Below are positions 51,567 through 59,354 of a stretch of DNA of 64,000 nt, one piece after another. The position numbers were made by a program, and so were the translations under genes. The stretch is from contig NZ_CP011789.1 of assembly GCF_001636055.1 (NCBI RefSeq), positions 4,030,001 through 4,094,000 on the forward strand. The letters run 5' to 3'. Positions within the stretch are counted from its first letter, which is position 1. Every line of letters begins with the position of its first letter. Source of the DNA: Pseudomonas putida. Its GTDB lineage: Bacteria; Pseudomonadota; Gammaproteobacteria; Pseudomonadales; Pseudomonadaceae. The notes below the pieces were generated by a model. That model saw only the letters and a list, made by a program, of their open reading frames with translations. It did not search any database and was not told the DNA's origin.

Positions 51567-52861
51567 TTCGAATCCTCGCTAGTAACAAATTCGGGATGGG
51601 TGCTAGAGGCCTTGTCCCCTGCGGCCTGCCCCTGAATCTGTGGGATTTCGGATAAGGCCTCTGTAAGGCCATGAATGGCACCAAAGCCGATGCCGTCTAA
51701 CCAGGCGTGCCACTTCTCCAGGGCTACCCTGCGCTGCTGCATCGCTTGGGTGTGGATGTAGGTGCTGGCGATCTTGCCCAGTGAGTGGTTCAGCAGCATC
51801 TCGCCGATGTGCCCGTCGATACCGAGGTCGGTCCATGTGCTGCGAGAGACTTTCCGCAGATCGTGGCTGGTCCACTCGCCCCGTCCCAGGTAGGTGAATA
51901 CAGCGCTGGCCTGGCTCTCGCTCAGGCACCCGCCGCGACGACTTGGGAACAGGTACACGCCGTCGTACCCTTCGGCCTGCTGGATTGCCCGGTACCGGGT
52001 CAGAAGCGCACAGATCTGGTTGGTCAGCGGCAGCCGGTGCTCTGTACGGGTCTTGGCATTCGCTGCCGGGATGAACCACTCGCCAGCCGTGACCGACACC
52101 TCGCTCCAGCGGGCCTTTCGGGTCTCGCCAATGCGGGTACCGTGCGCCAGCATCATCAGCGCAAGCATGGCCTTGGCTGGGGTTTCCTCGAAGACCTCGG
52201 CCAGCTGCTGCATCACATCAGCCAGGTGCACCGCTCGCAGACGGGCCGACTTCGGCAGGATCTTGGCCTTGGTGAAGTCGCTGAAGCGCATCCCGCCCAT
52301 GGGGTCAGACTCGATCAGTCCCAGGCGCTTGGCTTGCTTGAACGCGGTCAGCAGCAGCGCGAACATCTGGCGCAGGTAGGACAGCGACACATCAGCCTGG
52401 GCGGGCCACATCAGTTGCTTGTCCAGCGTATCGGCAGTCACGTCTGCCAAGGGCAGATCATCCAGGCGCGGCTTCAGGTGCTGAGCAATGGCGGATCGTG
52501 CGCCGGCCTTGCGCTTCACCGACAGCGAGCGGTCACGAGCCATCCGGTCGCCGTACCAGTCCAGCAGCTGACCCACGGAGGCCATACTCGACACCACCAG
52601 AGCGGTGGCCGGTTCGCGCAGCAGGCGCTGACGCAGTGCGGGCAGCTCAGTCAGCACCGTGGCGACGTTCAGCTCTGGCCAGCGGGCGACCGGCACCCAT
52701 TTCTTGCCGCGCACCAGGTGCCAGGTGGCGCGCTCGCGGTTGCTCCAGAAGCGCAGGTATAGGCCAGGGTGACGCGGGTCGCGCAGATCGCGCACGGACA
52801 CGTCGGCGGCCTGGCGGCGCACCTCAGCCTCGCTGAACTTCACTTCGCGTGTTGCGCTCAT
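51563..52861 (-). CDS. Tyrosine recombinase inside the early operon
   Basis: 432 residues with complete catalytic set: AHGTRIGE (Arg I), SHDLRKVSRS (HxxR), NHSLGK (H/W) and STYIHT (Tyr). The N-terminal region is arm-binding-like. Unlike a phage integrase it is not next to an att site but is embedded between the VRR-NUC gene and the zinc-finger genes, with four-base overlaps. It may resolve multimers, serve as the phage integrase from an unusual position, or act in recombination. Confidence 0.88.
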   Translation of the reverse strand: MSATREVKFSEAEVRRQAADVSVRDLRDPRHPGLYLRFWSNRERATWHLVRGKKWVPVARWPELNVATVLTELPALRQRLLREPATALVVSSMASVGQLLDWYGDRMARDRSLSVKRKAGARSAIAQHLKPRLDDLPLADVTADTLDKQLMWPAQADVSLSYLRQMFALLLTAFKQAKRLGLIESDPMGGMRFSDFTKAKILPKSARLRAVHLADVMQQLAEVFEETPAKAMLALMMLAHGTRIGETRKARWSEVSVTAGEWFIPAANAKTRTEHRLPLTNQICALLTRYRAIQQAEGYDGVYLFPSRRGGCLSESQASAVFTYLGRGEWTSHDLRKVSRSTWTDLGIDGHIGEMLLNHSLGKIASTYIHTQAMQQRRVALEKWHAWLDGIGFGAIHGLTEALSEIPQIQGQAAGDKASSTHPEFVTSEDSK

Positions 52862-53286
52862 GCGGCCACCGTCGCGGGCTGGAGCAGGTAGGCGCGGATC
52901 GCCTCGACGGCATCGATACTGCCCCGGCAGACGATCGCCAAGTATCCTTGGGCGGTCAGCGCCTGGATGTACGCATCCTGGCTGGGCGAAACCTCAGCAT
53001 CGAAGGGAGGCTTGGCCTTAAATTCGATGTACAGGCCGAAATAGCCGCCACGAGCCATTGGTAGCACCAGGTCGGGAACACCAGCCTTCACGCCCTGCCC
53101 CTTCAGCTTTGCGGCGACCAACTTGTGCCGGTGCCCACCGTTCGGGACGTGGTAGATCAGCTTGTAGGCCTGCGGGTAGCGCAGTTGCAGTTCCTGCATG
53201 AGCGCGGCCTGCTCCTGCCCTTCCCTGTCGACGGGCTTGGCGCGGGCCGGCTTAGCCTTGAAAGGGCGAAGGACAGTGGCACTCAT
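52858..53286 (-). CDS. VRR-NUC domain nuclease
   Basis: 142 residues. The PD-(D/E)xK core appears as YHVPNGG, GVPDLVLP and LYIEFKAKPP. Phage VRR-NUC proteins are thought to process branched DNA like RusA. Part of the coupled early operon. Confidence 0.88.
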   Translation of the reverse strand: MSATVLRPFKAKPARAKPVDREGQEQAALMQELQLRYPQAYKLIYHVPNGGHRHKLVAAKLKGQGVKAGVPDLVLPMARGGYFGLYIEFKAKPPFDAEVSPSQDAYIQALTAQGYLAIVCRGSIDAVEAIRAYLLQPATVAA

Positions 53287-53579
53287 GCGACCACCACGGA
53301 CTCAGCCAGCAAAATCGACTGGGTGCGCATCACGCCCTCGGCGTGGTACTGACGAGCAATCTCGCGATCAATCGCCCGGCTTCGCCCATCGCAGGCATCG
53401 TGGCAGGCGCTGCAAGACCATGCACCCTGCAGGTCGTGCGGCTTCTTGCCCACTCCGCAGGTGCCAGCCAGGCGGTAGTGAGCCAGGACTGTGGTCTCAG
53501 GATTTCCGTTGCATACGCCCGGGATGCGCACTTGGCAATCCCGGCCGCGTGCGGCCTTGGTCAGTTTGGATTGACGCAC
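53283..53579 (-). CDS. DUF1364 family phage protein
   Basis: 98 residues (KAARGRDCQVRIPGVCNGNP, ETTVLAHYRLAG, WSCSACHDACDGR). This matches DUF1364, an HNH-like zinc protein of lambdoid nin regions. GTG 53579 with GGAG upstream is the likely start. Confidence 0.85.
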   Translation of the reverse strand: MRQSKLTKAARGRDCQVRIPGVCNGNPETTVLAHYRLAGTCGVGKKPHDLQGAWSCSACHDACDGRSRAIDREIARQYHAEGVMRTQSILLAESVVVA

Positions 53580-53581
53580 GT

Positions 53582-54394
53582 TCAGGACTCCTTCTCGCCG
53601 CGGTGCGATTCCCACTCGAAGAGCACAATCACCCCTCCGCCCTCGCGCAGGCGGTCGTAGCAGCGTTCGCCCATGGCATGGCGCAGTTGGTGCCGGTCGA
53701 GGTTGGAAATCACCACCGTGGGGCGCATCTGCTCATAGCGCCCGTTGATGATCGAAAACAGGGTGGTCAGCTCGAATTCACTCGGCTGTTCCTTACTCGC
53801 GCCGACCTCGTCCAGCACCAGCAGCGATGGCTCGATAAGGCTGGACAGGATGTCGGCCTCGGACTGTTCGCTGTGGCGGTCGTAAGTGGCGCGGATGGAC
53901 TGCAGGATCGCGCCCACTGTGCGATACACAGCCGTCGCCGACGTGTTGCGCATCAGCTCGTTGGCCATACCGACCCCCAGATGGGTCTTGCCGGTACCGA
54001 CATTGCCCAGCAGCATCAGGCAACGCCCGGTACGCTCGATCTCCTCGAACGCGGCCACGTAGCGCGTGCAGTAGGCCAGGGCCTTGCGCTGGCCTTCCTG
54101 CTCGACGCGGTAGTTGGCCAGGGTGCGCTCGGCGAAGCGCTTCGGGATCAGCGCTGAACCCAGCTTGCGGGTCATGGCCTCGCGCTTCAGGCGGGTTTCC
54201 TCCGCCTGCTGCTTGGCCTGCCGCTCGGCAATGGCGACCTTTTCGCACTCAGGGCAGCGGCCAACAATCTCGCGCCCCATCAGCATGGTCACCCGCTGTT
54301 CGAAGTCGCCGTGATGCTCGCAGTGCGCAGGCTGGACGCGGAAGCCGGCTGCGTTTCGCACCTCGGACATGGTGATCACCGATTCAGATCTCAT
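53582..54394 (-). CDS. DnaC-like helicase loader
   Basis: 270 residues. A zinc-binding N-terminus (CEHHGDFE, CPECEK) is followed by an AAA+ domain with Walker A GNVGTGKTHLG and Walker B LLVLDEVGA. It loads the host DnaB helicase at the phage origin. ATG 54394 has GAGG upstream and overlaps the replication gene; ATG 54370 is an alternative. Confidence 0.9.
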   Translation of the reverse strand: MRSESVITMSEVRNAAGFRVQPAHCEHHGDFEQRVTMLMGREIVGRCPECEKVAIAERQAKQQAEETRLKREAMTRKLGSALIPKRFAERTLANYRVEQEGQRKALAYCTRYVAAFEEIERTGRCLMLLGNVGTGKTHLGVGMANELMRNTSATAVYRTVGAILQSIRATYDRHSEQSEADILSSLIEPSLLVLDEVGASKEQPSEFELTTLFSIINGRYEQMRPTVVISNLDRHQLRHAMGERCYDRLREGGGVIVLFEWESHRGEKES

Positions 54395-55241
54395 AGGTAC
54401 CGTCCTCGCGCTCGGTAAGGCCGTCGGTGTAGTCGCGGTCACTGAAACCGTGGTGGCGGCTATTGGGGTTGGATTTGGCAGGCAGCTGGGCGGCGAGACG
54501 CTTGATCACCCAGTCCACCTCGAACCCGCGCCAGCCGTTCTCGACAGCAACCTCTAGGGCCTGAGCGGGCTGGATGCCGAACGCCTTGCACTGCTCTAGC
54601 TTGGCGTTCAGGCCGGACCAGATCCGGGCAGTCACCGGGGCTTTTGCGGCCTTGCGGACAGTCAGGTAGTCAGCGATCAGGGACTCATCCAGGCCGTGCG
54701 GGTTGTCGGCCAGCATGGCGGCCTTCCCGAATGGCGCCTTGCGGTCAGCCTTGGCCGGAGTCGGCTGCTCATCGCTGGGGGGGCATGTATTTTCTTTCGA
54801 AGAAAGAAATACATAGGGGGTTAAATTCTTAGAATAAAGAAGGGACTCGGCGGTTTTGGTCTGTTTCGGCTCTTCTCCGATTCGGACCACTTGAGCCGAC
54901 TCGGCTGTTTTGGTCTGTTTCGGCTCGGTGACGTAGACCCAGTCTTTCGGGTCATTCACGCCGATATCACCCCTGGCACCACCCTCGCGGAACAACACAC
55001 GGCGGCGCAGCAGACTGGAGATCGCCTTGGATACGGAATCAGGGTGGGCGTTGATGGCTTTTGCGATGTCGGTCGCCGGGATGCGCTGGGCGCCCGCGCC
55101 GAAGTTGATGGTGGCCTTGGCCACGTACAGCACAATCTTCATCTCCCTGGCCGGAAGATCGATAGCCAACAGGCCATCCATGAGCTGGTTGTCCATCCGG
55201 GTGAACCCCCTGGACTTGTCAATTTGAACGATGTTTGTCAT
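54384..55241 (-). CDS. O: Replication protein O-like
   Basis: 285 residues. The N-terminal winged helix (GFTRMDNQLMDGLLAIDLPA, then ISSLLRRRVLFREG) matches phage replication protein O, which binds origin iterons. A proline- and Lys-rich linker contains a tandem peptide repeat (EPKQTKTAES twice). The C-terminal part should recruit the DnaC-like loader. ATG 55241 gives the family start. The repeat DNA could be the origin. Confidence 0.85.
   Translation of the reverse strand: MTNIVQIDKSRGFTRMDNQLMDGLLAIDLPAREMKIVLYVAKATINFGAGAQRIPATDIAKAINAHPDSVSKAISSLLRRRVLFREGGARGDIGVNDPKDWVYVTEPKQTKTAESAQVVRIGEEPKQTKTAESLLYSKNLTPYVFLSSKENTCPPSDEQPTPAKADRKAPFGKAAMLADNPHGLDESLIADYLTVRKAAKAPVTARIWSGLNAKLEQCKAFGIQPAQALEVAVENGWRGFEVDWVIKRLAAQLPAKSNPNSRHHGFSDRDYTDGLTEREDGTYEI
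54786..54926. other. Candidate replication origin inside the O-like gene
   Basis: Two 29-base direct repeats (54844-54872 and 54898-54926), differing at one base, start 54 bases apart and contain GTTTTGGTCTGTTTCGGCTC. They lie next to a strongly AT-rich segment with an inverted repeat (54786-54840). Iterons plus AT-rich DNA inside gene O is the lambda origin layout. Confidence 0.55.
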
Positions 55242-55269
55242 GCTCTGATCTCGTTTGAAGCTGTAGAGA

Positions 55270-55296
55270 AAGCCGCCCTGCCAGGCGGTTTTTTTT
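55270..55296 (+). terminator. Terminator facing the plus strand
   Basis: GCCGCC/GGCGG hairpin followed by eight T on the plus strand. It lies between the O-like and cro-like genes and would stop rightward transcripts coming from the replication region towards the immunity region. Confidence 0.7.
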
Positions 55297-55361
55297 CGCC
55301 TACTGTTCAGCCACTGGATGCATGAACAGCGGGGCGGACTCACTACTGGCGCAAGGCCGGG

Positions 55362-55586
55362 TCACGCATAATTCTTTTCGTCAGATGCTGGCCGTTGCAG
55401 CACAGGACGACTCGGAAACGGACGTACTTCCTCCCCCGTCAACGTCCCGTCGTCGTTCTGGATCACAAAGATCACCCGACCAGCCTTCATCGCCTTTGCG
55501 ATGGCTGGTGCGCTAACGTCAAGCCCCTTGGCGACGGCGGTCTGGCCGATTCGCTCAACAAGCTCAGGCAGCAGTGTTCGGTTCAT
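55362..55586 (-). CDS. cro: Cro-like repressor
   Basis: 74 residues (LVERIGQTAVAKGLDVSAPA, IAKAMKAGRVIFVIQ, EEVRPFPSRP), the pattern of small Cro proteins of lambdoid phages. It is divergent from cI across the three-operator region and is the first leftward early gene. Confidence 0.85.
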   Translation of the reverse strand: MNRTLLPELVERIGQTAVAKGLDVSAPAIAKAMKAGRVIFVIQNDDGTLTGEEVRPFPSRPVLQRPASDEKNYA

Positions 55587-55614
55587 GGCATTGCCTCAGT
55601 GAAGAATGCTCACG

Positions 55615-55643
55615 ATATTAACCGCCGGTTAGCATTTCTTCAA
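55615..55643 (-). promoter_or_regulatory. PR-type promoter for cro and the early operon
   Basis: On the minus strand TTGAAG (-35) and TAATAT (-10) are separated by exactly 17 bases. The first operator fills the spacer and -10, and the second overlaps the -35. Confidence 0.75.
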
Positions 55644-55681
55644 CACCGGCGGTTGAGGCAGTCAAATTAACCTCCGGTTAA
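55618..55681. promoter_or_regulatory. OR operator region, three sites
   Basis: Three palindromic sites, TAACCGCCGGTTA (55619-55631, perfect), ACACCGGCGGTTG (55643-55655) and TAACCTCCGGTTA (55668-55680), with centres 24-25 bases apart. Same consensus as at OL. CI and Cro should compete here. Confidence 0.85.
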
Positions 55682-55690
55682 ATTCCGCGA

Positions 55691-56578
55691 ATGACGAAAA
55701 AGAAAGATCTATCCCCAGAACTGAAGGCCGAGTGTGAGGCAGCGAAAAGGCTGTTCACCCAGAAAAAAAACGCACTTGGCCTGACACAGGCAAAGGTGGC
55801 TGAGGCTGCCGACATTTCGCCCGCAGGTGTAGCCATGTACTTGAATGGCACAAACCCCCTGAATGCGAAGTTTGCCGTCGTGCTGTCCAGGCTCCTTCAA
55901 GAGCCCGTGGACCGGTTCAGCCCCCGGCTAGCTGCTGAGCTTTCACAGATGCAGGGTGCCCAAGTGAAAAGCGCTGACGGCTTAAGGAGCACGGCCGCTG
56001 AGAAAGTGCTGGAGATGCTACGTAAGCACGGCGGAAAATCGCTGGATGCGACGGCTCAGGACAAGATTGCCAAGGCGGTAGCTGACAGTCTTTCCGAAGC
56101 ATCAGCGCCGTCAACCGGCGCCGCACAGGCCGCTATCATGGTCATGGCAGGCCATGGAGATATCTCCATCCCGCAATACGATATCCGCGCGGCAATGGGC
56201 CATGGCCAGGTGCCAGCCGAGTACAGCGAAGTCATCCGCAACGTGGTGATTCGCGAAGAAGTACTGCGCGAGAAAGGCGTGACCTACACCGCCGCCCAGG
56301 CCTTGGCGATGATCACCGGCTGGGGTCAGAGCATGGAAGGGACGATCAATGACAAGGATCCTGTAATCGTTGATCGCGGAGTTAATGACTACCAAGGTGA
56401 AGGCGTTTATGTGCTCACTTGGCACGGGGATCTTCTCATAAAGCGCGTCCAGCGGATGGATGGGGATCACGTTTGGCTGATATCTGACAACAAAAATTAC
56501 GAAAAGCAGTCAGCTCGCATCGAAGACGTAACAATACACGCAAAAGTGCTGCTAGTTTGGAATGCAAGAAAAATCTAG
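55691..56578 (+). CDS. cI: CI-like repressor with S24 peptidase domain
   Basis: 295 residues. The N-terminal HTH (LGLTQAKVAEAADISPAGVA) is followed by a linker and a LexA-type C-terminal domain with Ser214 (GQSMEG) and Lys251 (LIKRVQ), 37 residues apart as in LexA. RecA-stimulated self-cleavage is therefore likely. No Shine-Dalgarno sequence precedes the ATG and a TTAAAT -10-like box ends eight bases before it, so the mRNA may be leaderless as in lambda. Confidence 0.9.
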   Translation: MTKKKDLSPELKAECEAAKRLFTQKKNALGLTQAKVAEAADISPAGVAMYLNGTNPLNAKFAVVLSRLLQEPVDRFSPRLAAELSQMQGAQVKSADGLRSTAAEKVLEMLRKHGGKSLDATAQDKIAKAVADSLSEASAPSTGAAQAAIMVMAGHGDISIPQYDIRAAMGHGQVPAEYSEVIRNVVIREEVLREKGVTYTAAQALAMITGWGQSMEGTINDKDPVIVDRGVNDYQGEGVYVLTWHGDLLIKRVQRMDGDHVWLISDNKNYEKQSARIEDVTIHAKVLLVWNARKI

Positions 56579-56602
56579 AGATTAGCCGATAGTTAGGATG
56601 CC

Positions 56603-57679
56603 ATGGATAAATTCATTTTTGAGGGACTCTCAATAGAGAGGATGATTGCGCATACAATCTTTCCCCGAACCAAGGAAGGCGTGCTGGTGCCGCCCCAACT
56701 TTCTGAGGAATTAATCGATCTAGATGTCGATTCTAAAGACTTGCTCCAGGTGCGCATCACCGATGCACTAGGGAGCAACTCGCACGGGATCGAGATCAAC
56801 GCAGAAAAGACTGATGCGTCCTCCTTCATGCAAAAATCTGCAGAAGCTCTAAGGGCCGAAAAAGCACGCTTCATTGAGCTTTCGAGAGTAATCGCAGAGG
56901 ATTTGGCGGATGCACAGACCAATCCGAAATGGCCGGGTGGCGTCCTAATTGTCCTGTCCGGGCGTGTTGGCAATAACCAACACCCCTTCCTTGCGGCGAT
57001 TAAGGCAGAAACCGACAAAGGCTTTAATATCGTTGAAAGAAACGGCTCCGTCAGCTTAACCCTAATAAAAAAGATGTTGCTATCTCAAACTCAGCGTCTT
57101 TACAAGATAGGGGTCAGCGTCGAGATTTCCTATACTGCTCCGGTAGCAAGCATTTATCAGCCCGAAAACTACAGGTTTTTCCTGTTCGACCACCTGCTAA
57201 CGACAACCGAAACGAAAGCAGCTGCAGCGTATTTCTACAACGCCTTCCTTGGCATGAACATCCTCAAATCTTCTAAGTTCCAGACTAGGAAATTCTACGA
57301 AGAAACAAAAACCTATATTTCAGGTTTAGCTCTGGAGCAACCGGAGAAGAGTGAGCTGCTCGAGGCATTGCGTTCCGAGCTTAGAAGCAACAAAGGAACC
57401 ATGTCCGTACCAGCTTTCGCCGAGGAACACTTGCCAGCTGATTCAAGACAGCATTACATCGACACCATGGCTGCAAAAGGGCTTCCGGATACAGCCATGG
57501 TCAAGGATCTTGCATACATCAAAGCTAAACTGCGAAGACCCCGCCGAGTAGATTTCAGCACGGGTGTAAAAATACAGGTACCCGCTGATTTGAATTTCCA
57601 AGATCATGTGCAGACCTTGCGGCAGGAAGGCGGATATACAGACGTCCGCATCAAAGGCGTAGTTGAGAGTCGAGAGTAA
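56603..57679 (+). CDS. NdpA/YejK-family nucleoid-associated protein
   Basis: 358 residues, slightly longer than YejK. Family features include IERMIAHTIFPRTKEGVLVP, DSKDLLQVRITDALG, WPGGVLIVLSGRVG, LLSQTQRLYKIGV and the C-terminal FSTGVKIQVPADLNF with DVRIKG. Housekeeping members bind nucleoid DNA. This copy begins 24 bases after cI on the same strand and ends in TAATG overlap with the RelA/SpoT-like gene, so both are probably made in the lysogen. Base composition is AT-richer than the phage core. A role as sensor or partner of the synthetase is inference. Confidence 0.82.
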   Translation: MDKFIFEGLSIERMIAHTIFPRTKEGVLVPPQLSEELIDLDVDSKDLLQVRITDALGSNSHGIEINAEKTDASSFMQKSAEALRAEKARFIELSRVIAEDLADAQTNPKWPGGVLIVLSGRVGNNQHPFLAAIKAETDKGFNIVERNGSVSLTLIKKMLLSQTQRLYKIGVSVEISYTAPVASIYQPENYRFFLFDHLLTTTETKAAAAYFYNAFLGMNILKSSKFQTRKFYEETKTYISGLALEQPEKSELLEALRSELRSNKGTMSVPAFAEEHLPADSRQHYIDTMAAKGLPDTAMVKDLAYIKAKLRRPRRVDFSTGVKIQVPADLNFQDHVQTLRQEGGYTDVRIKGVVESRE

Positions 57680-58644
57680 TGAATATTGAGCAGTTCAAAG
57701 ACTATCTTCTGGCTGCTCAGCCCAGCCTTAATTTGTGGGGAAGTTTTGTAGAAAAAAACGTCAAGAAAATATCTAAAACCAATAGCATAAATCTCCAGAT
57801 ACTTTCATCTAGAGTCAAAGAAATTGATTCAGCAATAGGCAAACTGACTCGAAAATCGTATAACAACCCCCTGAAAGACATGACCGACCTAGTTGGTGTC
57901 CGAGCTGTTTGCCTCTTGTCGCCCGATGTAGAAAAACTATGCCAAGCAATGATGCTACCCGTTTGGGACATACAGAAATCAAGAGACACCTCAAAAGAGT
58001 ATGAGGACGCACCGGATAAATTTGGATATCAGTCCCATCATTTCGAGATACGCCCCAAATGCGATATACAAATCGCAGGCACTACGATCACTCCCGACAT
58101 ATGTTGTGAGTTACAGATCAGAACATTGATGCAGCACGCCTATGCTGAGGTGGTTCACGATAGTATTTATAAAAGCTCTTGGAAAGTGCCTAGCCGCGCG
58201 GTAAGATTCGTATCCAGCAGTGCTGCATTAATCGAAACGGCGGACCACCTTTTTTGTGAAACCATGAACATTTTAGAGTCAGAATCGAAAGTCCGAGGCG
58301 AGCTGCTTGAGGAGCTCACGGACATCTACGATTCCAAGGTGGGGATTTCTAAGTTTAAAGATCAGAAATTTAACATGCTTGTTCTTGATCAGTTATCCGG
58401 CGTTATCCACCAAGACACACCGGATAAAATTCGCCACCTTCTAAATGAGCGCAGCTTCATTCAAGAAAGGGTGAAGTCCCGTCTAGACTCCAATGCATTT
58501 TGGTCTCAGCCAGTATCGATACTTGCATACCTCTTAGCTGTCGAGCACCCCTCTTCACTTAAAGAGCTCTGGCCCTATGCAGAGTCAGAAGACTCACTTG
58601 AACTCATCTATAGCGACTTAGGTAAAAAGTACCATAGCCATTAA
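57679..58644 (+). CDS. RelA/SpoT-type nucleotide synthetase (alarmone synthetase-like)
   Basis: 321 residues. The synthetase domain occupies about residues 25-190. Conserved elements are present: KSYNNPLKDMTDLVGVRAV (65-76 region), GYQSHH (116-121), ELQIRT (144-149) and QHAYAEVVHD (152-161). There is no HD hydrolase, TGS or ACT domain; a helical C-terminal region of about 130 residues follows. Related stand-alone enzymes make (p)ppGpp, pppApp or pyrophosphorylate tRNA (toxSAS, CapRel, Phrann gp29). Which product this one makes cannot be told. Coupled to the NdpA-like gene upstream; no separate antitoxin is visible. Confidence 0.85.
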   Translation: MNIEQFKDYLLAAQPSLNLWGSFVEKNVKKISKTNSINLQILSSRVKEIDSAIGKLTRKSYNNPLKDMTDLVGVRAVCLLSPDVEKLCQAMMLPVWDIQKSRDTSKEYEDAPDKFGYQSHHFEIRPKCDIQIAGTTITPDICCELQIRTLMQHAYAEVVHDSIYKSSWKVPSRAVRFVSSSAALIETADHLFCETMNILESESKVRGELLEELTDIYDSKVGISKFKDQKFNMLVLDQLSGVIHQDTPDKIRHLLNERSFIQERVKSRLDSNAFWSQPVSILAYLLAVEHPSSLKELWPYAESEDSLELIYSDLGKKYHSH

Positions 58645-58658
58645 TTAGCGCACGCCAC

Positions 58659-58988
58659 TCAGAAAGGCGCCTTCTCCTCTTCATGACGGACCAGGTCAAG
58701 GTCCACTTCCCTCTCGATCACCCGATCGTCATCCGTAGCAGCATCCCACTGCAGAATCACCGACCCGTCATCACAGAACGTCATGTCCAGGCCGTCAGTT
58801 TCCGAAAGCAGCTCCATGATTCGTACCCAGTCCTGATCGCTATCCGTATCCAGTTGATGAATCAGAACCTTCCTTCCGAACTGGGCCAGCGGCGAATTGA
58901 TCATTGCTGAGATCCTCAGCCCCAGCTTTTCCAATCCCGTCAGCGCCTCGCCAGGCGCCGACATCGCTAATCCTTGTGCCGATCCCAT
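58659..58988 (-). CDS. DUF1654-like phage protein under LexA control
   Basis: About 110 residues (LEKLGLRISAMINSPLAQFG, LHQLDTDSDQDWVRIMELLS-type block, LDMTFCDDGSVILQW), matching the DUF1654 family of Pseudomonas phages. ATG 58988 is chosen because AGGAGG lies seven bases upstream; ATG 58994 is too close. A LexA box lies 17 bases before the start. It converges with the RelA/SpoT-like gene. Function unknown. Confidence 0.75.
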   Translation of the reverse strand: MGSAQGLAMSAPGEALTGLEKLGLRISAMINSPLAQFGRKVLIHQLDTDSDQDWVRIMELLSETDGLDMTFCDDGSVILQWDAATDDDRVIEREVDLDLVRHEEEKAPF

Positions 58989-59004
58989 TTTCATACCTCC
59001 TATA

Positions 59005-59020
59005 CTGTATATCCGTACAG
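59005..59020. promoter_or_regulatory. LexA (SOS) box
   Basis: CTGTATATCCGTACAG fits CTGT-N8-ACAG. Placed just upstream of the DUF1654-like gene and about 40 bases from the OL operators. Confidence 0.8.
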
Positions 59021-59057
59021 ATTCAGGCAATCTTAGCGCGCCTTTTCAGAAAAATAA

Positions 59058-59099
59058 TTAACCGGCGGTATTGACGTAATGGTTACCGGCGGTTAATTT
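59058..59099 (+). promoter_or_regulatory. OL operators and PL-type promoter
   Basis: Two operator sites, TAACCGGCGGTAT (59059-59071) and TTACCGGCGGTTA (59083-59095), share the OR consensus. Between and over them lies TTGACG (59071-59076), a 17-base spacer and TAATTT (59094-59099), a strong rightward promoter. Confidence 0.85.
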
Positions 59100-59354
59100 T
59101 GCTGCCAGCCGGATAGATACTGGCCGCAGCAAAGGCAGCGATGGACAGGCCTCAACAGTCCAGAGGGGTGGCAACTGCCCCGGGTGTGCAGGGTAAAGCA
59201 CCGAGATCAGTTATCCGGCGGGAAGGTCCGCGGTCGGAGTCAACAACCAGAAGAGTGCCGCGCAACCGACTCCAGTAGAGGGCCGCGGCTGAAGGTTTCA
59301 CTGGCTGGCCTTCGAGGTAGAGGGCCAGACGGGAAATCAGCCGGAGAAAACACC
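59100..59354 (+). other. Long structured leader of the PL operon
   Basis: 255 bases between PL and the first gene with no convincing frame. A nested hairpin pairs CCGCGG/GGAGTC (59228-59241) with GACTCC/CCGCGG (59268-59288). It could act like nut or put RNA, or regulate the PL7 gene. Confidence 0.45.

Noticed and set aside
54844..54926. Direct repeats considered as a CRISPR-like array
   Set aside because: Only two copies, inside a coding frame and without cas genes; an origin or peptide repeat explains them better.
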